A DNA stretch of 64,000 nt. It comes from Butyrivibrio sp. AC2005. Its GTDB lineage: Bacteria; Bacillota; Clostridia; Lachnospirales; Lachnospiraceae. The stretch's first letter is position 1. Every line of letters starts with the position of its first letter. The position numbers were made by a program, and so were the translations under genes. Positions 1 through 7,976 of the stretch are shown piece after piece. A model generated the notes under the pieces. The model did no database searches. It was not told the origin of the DNA and saw nothing but the letters and a program-made list of their open reading frames with translations. The DNA is taken from NCBI RefSeq assembly GCF_000424145.1, contig NZ_AUJI01000030.1:1-64000 (forward strand). Direction: 5' to 3'.

Positions 1-155
1 GATTTTGTACATTTGGTAAATTTGCACAAATATAATATCCTCCTCTTCCCGATAAAACATATCATTATCAAAAAAAGGAGGTATTTGATAACCACGACAG
101 TAGTCAGTTTGAAATGTCAAGCTAGAGTAATGGGGGAATGTTTGACTGCACCTGG

Positions 156-248
156 TCACCCAATAATGTTTCTTTTGGAAATGGTCAGATGAAGCGTGTG
201 GTTACATACAGGAAAATCATAGTCACTTATAAGATAATTAGTATCCAT
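156..248 (-). CDS. Small hypothetical ORF (30 codons)
   Basis: An ATG follows a good ribosome site (AAGGAG, about 8 bases upstream) and opens 30 codons that begin MDTNYLISDYDFP and end at TGA. I recognise no family. It may be the 5' stub of a truncated gene, because the ribosome site is better than chance. The rest of 1-399 shows no coding pattern that I can support. Confidence 0.25.
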   Translation of the reverse strand: MDTNYLISDYDFPVCNHTLHLTISKRNIIG

Positions 249-399
249 AATCTGCACTCCTTCACATATACATCACCTTAGCTTCTAAGATAATTATAGA
301 TGTTTTCATGTGCAAAATTATGTACATAGATAATGCTTATACATCATATTACTGTTCTGTGAAAGTAAATGGACGTATTGTCCTCAGTAACGACGCATT

Positions 400-649
400 C
401 TGCCTCATTCTGGTCTTTTCATGATATAGGCAGTTCATTTTAAGGAGTGTTTTCTGCCTCTATTTCACTTTTATTTAATATCGGCAGTTGATTTTACCTC
501 TGTTATTCTGCCTATATCAGCAATATTTGGAATGTAGGCAGAGTACTTGCCATTAAAATAACTGCCTATATCTGCATTTATCGGGATATAGGCAGAACTT
601 CGACCACAAATTGAACTGCTACAATTAATAGCATCCAAGATTGTAGCAG
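400..649. repeat. Array of alternating inverted 7-bp words, 27-bp step
   Basis: Ten 7-bp words of the CTGCCTA type alternate in orientation with exactly 20 bp between neighbours, so each orientation recurs every 54 bp with no indel. Forward words start at 400, 454, 508, 562 and 616. Reverse words start at 427, 481, 535, 589 and 643. Each forward/reverse pair can form a hairpin of 34 bases. Pairing extends to 11 bp in unit 562-595 (CTGCCTATATC with GATATAGGCAG) and to 10 bp in unit 616-649 (CTGCTACAAT with ATTGTAGCAG), so the two stems differ by compensatory changes. The 20-bp spacers are all different. The array lies about 110 bp beyond the end of the type VII operon. Function unknown. Confidence 0.9.
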
Positions 650-763
650 AAAAAACACCGGTCACAGCTATTTGCTTTAGCGAAATTTAAAAATATACTG
701 TCAGCTCGCCCGCCACTTCGTAGCGTTCTCATTGTATAGTACCTGCTATTTTACTGCCACCAA

Positions 764-1429
764 TTATTTTTCCAATCTCTTCTTCTTTTTCTCATTTATT
801 GCATTCGCAGCAATGCCACCGGCTGCTACCGCAGCACCTGCAGCTGCTATTGTGCCAACAGTACCGGGATCAAGATTAAGTGAATCCAATCCGGAAATAC
901 CTCCAAGTCCATCCGGAGCTACTGACCCGATATCCGGAATTCCCTGACCTGAATCTGCAAAGCTATTGGTTATGGATTGGTTTATAACTGATTGGTTTAC
1001 AACTGTAGAACTGACATTTACAGTCGCCTGCCCGCCACTGTTTACAACAACTGAACTTGCTGCTGCGGCTGAACCACCACCGGCAGCTGCTACAGCACCT
1101 GCAGAAGCGACAACAACAGGCCTTTTATAGAAATCTCTGTTATGAGCTTTTGCTCTGTCGACCTTTTGAACAGTTTTCTTCTCAACATTGGAATAGCTCT
1201 GAACAACCTCTGAAATCACCTGTCCGGAAAGATTAAGAACCGTTCGTTCTTCCTCAAGCTGTCTTATAAATTTTTGTAAGTCATTTCGAACATTTACCAG
1301 GAGCTCATCTCCGCCCAATTTACCAATTATCTGATTTAACTGGTTTATATAGTTATCCATATCCTTTGCTATTTTCTTAAGCTGCTCACCCTGCTCAGAG
1401 ACAACCTTATATGAAATCTTATAAGCCAT
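764..1429 (-). CDS. Helical Ala/Gly-rich membrane-associated protein, end of type VII operon
   Basis: 221 residues, family not recognised. Residues 1-100 are charged, amphipathic and helical, like a WXG100/LXG-type helical module but without a WxG turn. Residues 104-129 and 189-211 are Ala/Gly/Val-rich hydrophobic stretches that could enter a membrane. Between them is a Ser/Asn/Val-rich stretch with a repeated VVNQSVINQS-type pattern. The chain ends in a basic tail (NEKKKKRLEK). The start has a GGGGGTG ribosome site. It is the last gene of the operon, 19 bp after the fifth WXG100 gene, so it may be a secreted, membrane-inserting partner or substrate of the system. That role is inference. Confidence 0.75.
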   Translation of the reverse strand: MAYKISYKVVSEQGEQLKKIAKDMDNYINQLNQIIGKLGGDELLVNVRNDLQKFIRQLEEERTVLNLSGQVISEVVQSYSNVEKKTVQKVDRAKAHNRDFYKRPVVVASAGAVAAAGGGSAAAASSVVVNSGGQATVNVSSTVVNQSVINQSITNSFADSGQGIPDIGSVAPDGLGGISGLDSLNLDPGTVGTIAAAGAAVAAGGIAANAINEKKKKRLEK

Positions 1430-1448
1430 ATAATCACCCCCTTAGATT

Positions 1449-1772
1449 TTAGCCAAATACATTTGTCGGTAACTTGGGAATATCCTTCGAATTTTCAATA
1501 TCCTTAGTTACTTTTTCATATCCGTCTGCTGAATCGTAGAGAGAATTTACCATTTTACCCATGACATTAAGGGCATCATTACACTCATCCATCAGTTGCT
1601 GAAAGCTTGTCTGATATGTATTTGCTGCTTCGCCTGTCCAGATATTCTTAAGGGAATCTATCTGCTCTTTTGCAGAATAGCAGGATTCTTTCAGTTCTGT
1701 TTGGACCCTGTCAACAGACTCAGCCAATGTTCTTAGCTTTTTCGCATCGACCTCTATATTTATATCTGACAT
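1449..1772 (-). CDS. WXG100 family protein 5
   Basis: About 107 residues, the usual size for a WXG100 (ESX) secreted helical hairpin. A WTG turn (IWTGEAANTY) lies near the middle and a YxxxD export motif (YDSAD) near the C-terminus. Two start codons lie in tandem (1775 and 1772); the second has the better distance from AGGAGG and was chosen. WXG100 proteins form dimers that the EssC motor recognises through YxxxD/E. It is one of five adjacent paralogs, which suggests heterodimer partners or parallel substrates. Confidence 0.92.
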   Translation of the reverse strand: MSDINIEVDAKKLRTLAESVDRVQTELKESCYSAKEQIDSLKNIWTGEAANTYQTSFQQLMDECNDALNVMGKMVNSLYDSADGYEKVTKDIENSKDIPKLPTNVFG

Positions 1773-1800
1773 CATTTTCCTCCTTTATAATTCTTTGGCA

Positions 1801-2109
1801 TCAGCCTCTTCTGGAAAGCTTGTCAACGATATCCATAGCCTTTGTATCAGCCTGGTCATAGGTGTTACAGTTTTCGGTAAGTGCATCACTGGCACCTCTG
1901 ATTGCATTTGCCATATTCTGAAAGGCATTATAGTTTTTCTCATACTTTTTCAGATAGGTCGTTGCAGCTTCTCCCGACCATACCTGTTTGATAGCGGACA
2001 TTGTTTCATCAAGCTTTTTTAGCTGTTTTGACATTGACGAATAGATATTATCAAGCTCTGTTGCGGCAGATTTCATTTTTTGAATATTTACAGTATTTTT
2101 AGTAGCCAT
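1801..2109 (-). CDS. WXG100 family protein 4
   Basis: 102 residues, a typical WXG100 protein: helix, WSG turn (VWSGEAATTYLKKY), helix, then a C-terminal YDQAD that fits the YxxxD export signal. The ribosome site is GAGGTAATCT before ATG. The gene is 25 bp upstream of the next WXG100 gene in the operon. It resembles WXG100 protein 5 most closely around the turn (WxGEAAxTY), so these two probably arose by tandem duplication. Predicted to be secreted by the EssC complex. Confidence 0.93.
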   Translation of the reverse strand: MATKNTVNIQKMKSAATELDNIYSSMSKQLKKLDETMSAIKQVWSGEAATTYLKKYEKNYNAFQNMANAIRGASDALTENCNTYDQADTKAMDIVDKLSRRG

Positions 2110-2124
2110 AGATTACCTCTTTTC

Positions 2125-2415
2125 TTATGATATTCCTGCTGCAGATTGTTTTGCTCTTTCCTCTGCCTGCTTAATCTTCCTGGCTGTCTTCTTTAAATAA
2201 TCCGATACGCCTTTTAAATATTTTGCCTTGGCGTCCATATCGGATTCCACTTCATCAAGAAATTTGATAAAGGCTTTTCCGGAATCCCCTGTCCAGGCTG
2301 CGTTAAGATTATCCTTTACACCACCAAGCGCCGGTTTGGTTTTCCTTGTAAGATCAGATGCCAGCTGCTCAAGGTTTTGGGCCTGCTGTATCGTCTGCTG
2401 ATAATTGAATTTCAT
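2125..2415 (-). CDS. WXG100 family protein 3
   Basis: 96 residues from the ATG at 2415, chosen because GGGGG lies 7 bases upstream; an upstream in-frame ATG at 2457 would overlap the preceding gene. It has the WTG turn (AAWTGDSGKAFIKFL). Unlike the other four paralogs, no clear YxxxD/E motif is visible; the C-terminus is Lys/Arg/Ala-rich (KKTARKIKQAEERAKQSAAG). This asymmetry is what one would expect if it is the partner subunit of a heterodimer whose other member carries the export signal. That is inference. Confidence 0.9.
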   Translation of the reverse strand: MKFNYQQTIQQAQNLEQLASDLTRKTKPALGGVKDNLNAAWTGDSGKAFIKFLDEVESDMDAKAKYLKGVSDYLKKTARKIKQAEERAKQSAAGIS

Positions 2416-2437
2416 GTCAATACCCCCTGTTTCATAA

Positions 2438-2761
2438 TTACATAAAAGTATTATCAAATTTTAGAGATTTACTGGTATTTTCGACCTTCGTCTCAGCTTT
2501 ATCATAAACACCTGCAAGCTCCTTAAGACCTGAAACATAGCCATTGAGGACTGTGATTATTTCAGCAGAGCTTTCCTTAAGCTGTGCTGCAGTATTCTTG
2601 ATATCGTCTGAGCCATCTCCCTGCCAGTTACTTCTTGAACTCTTTATTTCCTGTTGAAACTGTTCAAATACATTTTCAAGATTTTTTATAAGAGGGGTAA
2701 GCGATTCTGCGGTTGAAAGCAAAAGCGCAATATCCATCTTTGTATCACTTCCGGCTGCCAT
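2438..2761 (-). CDS. WXG100 family protein 2
   Basis: 107 residues. It has the WXG100 helical hairpin with a WQG turn (SNWQGDGSDDIKN) and a C-terminal YDKAE that matches YxxxE. The ribosome site AGGAGG is 8 bases before the ATG. Spacing to the preceding WXG100 gene is 18 bp. It has more acidic and Ser residues around the turn than its neighbours, so it is a diverged paralog rather than a recent copy. Likely a secreted substrate or carrier of the type VII machine. Confidence 0.93.
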   Translation of the reverse strand: MAAGSDTKMDIALLLSTAESLTPLIKNLENVFEQFQQEIKSSRSNWQGDGSDDIKNTAAQLKESSAEIITVLNGYVSGLKELAGVYDKAETKVENTSKSLKFDNTFM

Positions 2762-2779
2762 AATTTCGCCTCCTGATTT

Positions 2780-3082
2780 TTAAATTTTTAATTTTCCGAT
2801 CAACCCTTGTACTTCACTTTCTGAAGCCTCATAATCGTTTGCCATTTCATTCATGATATCGCCAACTTCTAAATACTGGTCCAGCATCTCATTCAGAGCT
2901 TCCTGATCTGCCTGCCAATTCTGTAAAAATCTGGTAGCGACATCCGATTGCCAGCCCTTGCTAAGATTTCCCAAAGCATCATTTATCTTTCCGACATTGG
3001 AAGAAAGATCACCGGCAAGATTACTTATTCTGTTTGCTGTCTGCCTGAGTCGTTGAGCATCAACATTTGTCATATCTGCCAT
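2780..3082 (-). CDS. WXG100 family protein 1
   Basis: 100 residues. It has a WQS turn in place of WxG (GWQSDVATRFLQNW) and a C-terminal YEASE matching YxxxE. It is the first WXG100 gene after the YukD-like gene (12 bp gap) and has a strong AGGAGG site. The length, the two predicted helices and the position all fit the WXG100 family even though the turn Gly is replaced by Ser, a variation known in the family. Confidence 0.92.
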   Translation of the reverse strand: MADMTNVDAQRLRQTANRISNLAGDLSSNVGKINDALGNLSKGWQSDVATRFLQNWQADQEALNEMLDQYLEVGDIMNEMANDYEASESEVQGLIGKLKI

Positions 3083-3094
3083 AGCATTCTCCTC

Positions 3095-3349
3095 CTAGAT
3101 AAGCATAATTGTCTGCCCGCTTTTTACACCGATACTTCCGAGAGTTTCATTGTCCTGTAATAGTCCCTGCATATCTATACTGCAGAAAAGTACTTTGTCG
3201 GGATCAGGAAATATATTCAGATTCTCAACATCAGTTATCTGCTTTATCATCTCTTTTTTTACAGTACCAACAGACATTACAGAGTCCACTGAAAACTCAT
3301 AGGTCTTTGCAATACTTGGTACTTTTGTTTCAAGAAAAATTCTGCTCAT
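3095..3349 (-). CDS. yukD: YukD/EsaB-like ubiquitin-fold protein
   Basis: 84 residues from the ATG at 3349, which has GGAGG 7 bases upstream; a longer reading frame to 3370 lacks a site. The sequence (RIFLETKVPSIAKTYEFSVDSVMSVGTVKKEM) fits the small beta-grasp fold of YukD/EsaB, with a C-terminal segment SGQTIMLI. YukD-like proteins are cytoplasmic components of Firmicute type VII systems (Yuk/Ess), needed for or regulating secretion. It lies between essC and the WXG100 genes, as expected for that role. Confidence 0.85.
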   Translation of the reverse strand: MSRIFLETKVPSIAKTYEFSVDSVMSVGTVKKEMIKQITDVENLNIFPDPDKVLFCSIDMQGLLQDNETLGSIGVKSGQTIMLI

Positions 3350-3362
3350 AGCCTGCCTCCTT

Positions 3363-6300
3363 TTATACAAGTGGTGTTATCATTCTCACAGGGGTTCCGT
3401 CCTCCAGGAGTGCATATCCAAAGCCTGCAGGAAGCTGTCTTACTGCATCTGCGGAGGTCATCTCAAAATGAAGAACTTTCTGCTGATCAAACATACCACC
3501 AAGATTTACACCACTTTCCATAGATGTAAACTGTCTTGATACCTGATATCTTGCATAGTCTGAAACATCATCATTATTTATTGCTGCAATAAAGTAGATC
3601 TTATGATCTTTTCCTTTTTCAAGAGCAGTCTCGAAGAATCCGTTCATGCCATATTCTTCCGAATAGACTGTTTCTATAAAGGAAGCATAATCATTTATGA
3701 GGAAAAGGATTCTCTGCTGACCCTTCATTGCATCCACAACAGACTTACCGGAATTTTTAGCTTCGTTAACGATTTTGTTTCTCTCGCCAAACTTAGGAAC
3801 TATTTCATCCTGCATCAGCTTGAAAAGGCCAGCATCATCGGTTACGTATTTTGAAATTCCGTTTTGTGCTGCAAAATCCTTGAGCTCTTCATTTTTTCCA
3901 TCAAAGATTATTACATCGCTTCCTTTTGCCTTAGCTTCCAGGGCAATCGCCTTAATAAGATTTGTCTTACCGGTTTCTCCAAGGCCAATAAGGCTTATAC
4001 AGTATTCTTTATCCATATCAAAGGAAATTATGTTTTCTCCATCAATGGATTTTCCAACAGCAAGCTTGTTTTCAGGAAGTGTCTCTGTCTCCTTCATGAG
4101 TTCATTAATCGTGAGAGAATCAAGAGTCTGTCCCGGCTTTTTAGCGCCTTCGGAACCACCTGATAATTCAATTGAAGAAAGACTCTTTTTTATGCTCTGT
4201 GCCTGAGAAAGACCTTCCGTTTCCTCTACAGGAAGTGCTACCTGGAATTCAACACATCCCGGAGCCTTGATAAGTCCGCGGCCGGGTGTCTTTCCTTCCG
4301 GAACAATTTCAGTGTGATCTCCGACTACTGCTTCATATTCGAAGCGGTCAGGCATCTGAAGTCCGATACCGGTATTGAAGTTCTGGCGGAGTCTGCTTCT
4401 AAGATCGCTGGAGCCATTAGCTGTTATAATAGTGTAAATTCCATAGCTTGAGCCTTCTCTTGTAAGAACAGAAAGATCATCCTCAAATCTGTCATAGCTC
4501 TCATAGAAAGCAACAAAATTATCAATAACAAGAAGCAGTGCCGGGCAGTCAGATGCATGCTGAACATATTCCTTGTAGGAGCCGATTCCCATTCCGGCAA
4601 ATTTCTTCTTTCTTTCAGTAAGCTCTGTCATGAAGAACTCAAAGGTATCGTTAAGCTTTTCATCCTCTCCATCGAAGCAAACACTACCAATGTGAGGCAT
4701 AGCTGAAAAGATAGCCATTGTACGTGATGAAAAATCCAGTATGTAGATATTTACATCCGAGGCACTGTAATTTGTTACCGCACCATAGATTATGGTCTGC
4801 AAAAGTGTGGTTTTTCCTGATCCTGATGCACCGCAGATAAGAAGATTGCCGTCTGAAAGGAAATCAACGTAAGCTGTGTACTGGCTTTGAATCTCAGGAT
4901 TATCGACAATACCGATAGGAATCCTTAAGCTAAAGCCTTCTGCTTTTTCAGTCTGCAGTTCACTAAGATATATTCTTTTCTTCAAAGCAGGCAGCCATAT
5001 CTGTCTTACAGCGGCGATATTGTGTTCCTCTGCTATTTTTGCAGTGTACCTTACGATAGCATCAAGCTGCGTGAGCTTCTTAATATTGTCTGATTTCTTA
5101 TTCTTATCCTTCTTTTTCGGAACGCCATTTTTACCAATGAGATTTATGAGTTCAACCTTCGCATTTTTCTCATCTGTAAACGGAATATCAGGTTCATACT
5201 CTGCGCCTGACCAGCCTGACTGGAATTCTTCAAAGATTTCATCGCTTCCTACCTGGAAGAAGCCACGACCTGTTCCTGTGATATATGCAGCATCCGGTCT
5301 CTTTAGCATCTCATTTGAATCAGTCTTATCGGCAACACGGAGGCAAAGACGGAATCTTGTATTCGACCAGATTTCATCGTCTACAACGCCTGAAGGTTTC
5401 TGGGTTGCAAGAATAAGATTTACACCAAGTGAACGTCCTACGCGGGCTGCGGATACAAGAGAACGAACAAATTCAGGCTGTTCTTTTTTCAACTCAGCAA
5501 ATTCATCTGCAATTATAAGAAGATGAGGCATTGGCTCGGTTGCTATACCGGAACGATAAAGCTCTATATAAGCATCAATATGTTTTACCTTAAAGTCATT
5601 GAAAAGTTGCTGCCTGTGCTTTATTTCAGCGTTTATTGAAAGCAGTGCCCTGTTTGTCGCATTTCCTCCAAGATTTGTGATAACACCTGAGACATGCGGC
5701 AGTCCCTCAAAGCTCTGTGCCATTCCGCCACCCTTATAATCGATAAGGATAAATGCCACCTCATCGGGATGATAGTTTACTGCCAGAGACAAAATATAGC
5801 TCTGCAGAGTCTCTGATTTACCGGAACCTGTAGTACCTGCAACAAGACCATGAGGTCCATGATATTTTTCATGAATATCAAGGTACAGCGGCTGGTTGCC
5901 GGATTTGTAACCAATCATTGCTCTCATGCTTTCATAGGTTCTGTTTTCAAGCCATCTATGATAGATATCGAGAGATTCAATGTTGGAGGTCTTATACATA
6001 TCAAGGAAGGTAAGTATATCAGGTATAGCTGTGGAAACTCCGGTCTCTCTCAAATGTATGCCTGACAGCTTTCTTGCAAAGGCTTCTGCCTTGAGCGGAG
6101 GAAGACTATCAAAGGTTACATTGTATCTTCCGGGGAATGCATTCACTGTGGAAATAAAGCTGCAGTCCTTCTCGCTTGCGGTTACGATTGTGGTACAACC
6201 ACTTGGAAGCTTATCCGGTGCATCTGCCAGCATAATAACGGAAATACCCATATCTTCTGTTGGATTAAGCAGATATTTACATATAGGCTCCTCCGCTATC

Positions 6301-7958
6301 AGAGAGTAATCAGCGATGACAAAAACATAATGCGGAAGGACCTTCTTATGATCATCAGTCCTTTCAGCGCCTTTTCCGGTCTTGTCAATTCTGTCACGGA
6401 TAATACCTGACATGAAGTACATTACATCACCGATACTGTTCTTATCACAGCACATAAGACGAAGCTTGCCGTCGGGAGACCAGATATGCGGAAGGAATTT
6501 CATGTAGTTCCAGTTATCCCGTTCTTTTGACGGAAATACCATACACATTCTTACATCTGTATAAGGATGAGCACTGGCAAGCTGCACTGTCATTGTTCTT
6601 GCAATAGCAATTGCACTTGCCCTGTCGGGTGAAACAACTCCGACAAACCTGTTTTTATAAAGTGAAAGTGAAACAGGAACTCCCTTAAGCTCAGACATGG
6701 TTAGCTTGATTTCCTCTGTCTTTTTATTTAGAGGATCATGTTCCATCATAGCCTGCTCTTTTGCTGTATCGATTTTATTAAATGAAGGAATATCACCTGT
6801 TCCAAGACGGATATCAAGGAAATCGTCGTGTACCGAGCTCTTCTCCCACAGCCTTGGTGTCTCGCCTATTCCTATGTCAGCTGCTTCATTTACTGAAGGG
6901 TATGTTCTGTTTAAAACAGCCACATTGTATTCCATTTTATTTTTGATGACACCCATCATTTCAACAGTGTAATTTTCGAAGTTTTTAACCCTTCTCATTT
7001 CAGCTTCACGGAATACTTTATCCTGATGCTTGTTGTTTACGATAGCCCATATAGCGCCAATGCAGGCAGCACCAAAGCCCATAACAACGCCTGCTCCTGA
7101 CATTCCTTCGCCCATAGCCAGGGTTGCACCAAGCGCCATAGGGATTACCATTGTAAAGGATGGTCCAATGGTAAGCAGCAGCGGAGGCTTTTCCTGCTTC
7201 TGTTTGGGGGGACATTTTTCAAGTGTAATTGTCTCTGTATCCAATATTTCAAGCTTTCTGGGAGTGCGGAGGAAATACTTTTCTTCCTCTTCTTCAAACT
7301 CTTCAGCATCCCCACCGGTAGAAGTAATATTTATTTCTTTTATGCCGTTTACTTTACAGGAATTTTTAGGGTTATTGATTGCTATAGTATTACCAAGGAA
7401 AATAATTTTCAGACCGATGATATATATTACATCACCGAAAATAAGCTTTTTCTCACCATTTAGCATTCGCCCGTTTATAAAGGTTCCGTTCATGCTCTCC
7501 AGATCTTTTATAATCGCACCTTCCTGTGAAAAGGCGATTTCAGCATGCTTTGGTGAAACGAATTTGTTGTTATAGCTGATGGTGTTGGAATCATCCTTAC
7601 CTATTGTGATTTTCATCTGGGTATCAGGACGTAAAAAGTACTTTTTAAACTGTGTGTTACCATCAGTTATTTCTTCTGCAGTAAATGAAAAAATCTGACC
7701 GTCCTTAAATTCACAGTTAACAAACATACCATCGGAGATGGTAATTTTATCTATTTTAGTTTCATTTTGGGTAATCGTATATTTACCGTCAGATGTAAAG
7801 GTCCAGATTCCGTCCCATACCTCTACAGGAAGAATTACATCATCATCCCTGCCGCTTATATAGGGTTTGATTTCAAGAGGTACCTTTCTATTGTCTACAT
7901 CCGGTAGATATAATTCACAAAAACCGTTTTCAAATACGGCTGTTAACAGATAACTCAT
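3363..7958 (-). CDS. essC: EssC-type FtsK/SpoIIIE ATPase of type VII secretion
   Basis: 1531 residues, full length for EssC. An N-terminal FHA-like domain lies at about 105-190 (TIGKDDSNTISY, SPKHAEI, NGTFINGR). Paired membrane segments are at about 259-310. Three FtsK/SpoIIIE ATPase domains follow with P-loops near 708-715 (GTTGSGKS), 1043-1050 (GASGSGKT) and 1325-1332 (GLGETGKT). All three P-loops look intact, whereas the last domain is often degenerate in other systems. The protein is the membrane motor that recognises WXG100 substrates and drives export. The C-terminus LEDGTPVRMITPLV is the part that determines substrate choice in Staphylococcus EssC variants. It lies 13 bp upstream of yukD. 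The FHA domain suggests control by Thr phosphorylation. Confidence 0.96.
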   Translation of the reverse strand: MSYLLTAVFENGFCELYLPDVDNRKVPLEIKPYISGRDDDVILPVEVWDGIWTFTSDGKYTITQNETKIDKITISDGMFVNCEFKDGQIFSFTAEEITDGNTQFKKYFLRPDTQMKITIGKDDSNTISYNNKFVSPKHAEIAFSQEGAIIKDLESMNGTFINGRMLNGEKKLIFGDVIYIIGLKIIFLGNTIAINNPKNSCKVNGIKEINITSTGGDAEEFEEEEEKYFLRTPRKLEILDTETITLEKCPPKQKQEKPPLLLTIGPSFTMVIPMALGATLAMGEGMSGAGVVMGFGAACIGAIWAIVNNKHQDKVFREAEMRRVKNFENYTVEMMGVIKNKMEYNVAVLNRTYPSVNEAADIGIGETPRLWEKSSVHDDFLDIRLGTGDIPSFNKIDTAKEQAMMEHDPLNKKTEEIKLTMSELKGVPVSLSLYKNRFVGVVSPDRASAIAIARTMTVQLASAHPYTDVRMCMVFPSKERDNWNYMKFLPHIWSPDGKLRLMCCDKNSIGDVMYFMSGIIRDRIDKTGKGAERTDDHKKVLPHYVFVIADYSLIAEEPICKYLLNPTEDMGISVIMLADAPDKLPSGCTTIVTASEKDCSFISTVNAFPGRYNVTFDSLPPLKAEAFARKLSGIHLRETGVSTAIPDILTFLDMYKTSNIESLDIYHRWLENRTYESMRAMIGYKSGNQPLYLDIHEKYHGPHGLVAGTTGSGKSETLQSYILSLAVNYHPDEVAFILIDYKGGGMAQSFEGLPHVSGVITNLGGNATNRALLSINAEIKHRQQLFNDFKVKHIDAYIELYRSGIATEPMPHLLIIADEFAELKKEQPEFVRSLVSAARVGRSLGVNLILATQKPSGVVDDEIWSNTRFRLCLRVADKTDSNEMLKRPDAAYITGTGRGFFQVGSDEIFEEFQSGWSGAEYEPDIPFTDEKNAKVELINLIGKNGVPKKKDKNKKSDNIKKLTQLDAIVRYTAKIAEEHNIAAVRQIWLPALKKRIYLSELQTEKAEGFSLRIPIGIVDNPEIQSQYTAYVDFLSDGNLLICGASGSGKTTLLQTIIYGAVTNYSASDVNIYILDFSSRTMAIFSAMPHIGSVCFDGEDEKLNDTFEFFMTELTERKKKFAGMGIGSYKEYVQHASDCPALLLVIDNFVAFYESYDRFEDDLSVLTREGSSYGIYTIITANGSSDLRSRLRQNFNTGIGLQMPDRFEYEAVVGDHTEIVPEGKTPGRGLIKAPGCVEFQVALPVEETEGLSQAQSIKKSLSSIELSGGSEGAKKPGQTLDSLTINELMKETETLPENKLAVGKSIDGENIISFDMDKEYCISLIGLGETGKTNLIKAIALEAKAKGSDVIIFDGKNEELKDFAAQNGISKYVTDDAGLFKLMQDEIVPKFGERNKIVNEAKNSGKSVVDAMKGQQRILFLINDYASFIETVYSEEYGMNGFFETALEKGKDHKIYFIAAINNDDVSDYARYQVSRQFTSMESGVNLGGMFDQQKVLHFEMTSADAVRQLPAGFGYALLEDGTPVRMITPLV

Positions 7959-7976
7959 ATTGCTCCTCCTATATAT

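Noticed and set aside
400-649. Canonical CRISPR array
   Set aside because: Words are only 7 bp, alternate in orientation, and spacers are 20 bp; no cas genes are in the window.
471-665. A 64-codon minus-strand frame with an 18-residue repeat (SAYIPxxADIG)
   Set aside because: The apparent peptide repeat is a by-product of the 54-bp DNA period; the words alternate in orientation, there is no ribosome site, and the inverted structure is better explained as non-coding.
5020-5526. Long plus-strand frames opposite essC
   Set aside because: They are shadows of the essC frame: no ribosome site and no recognisable domain.
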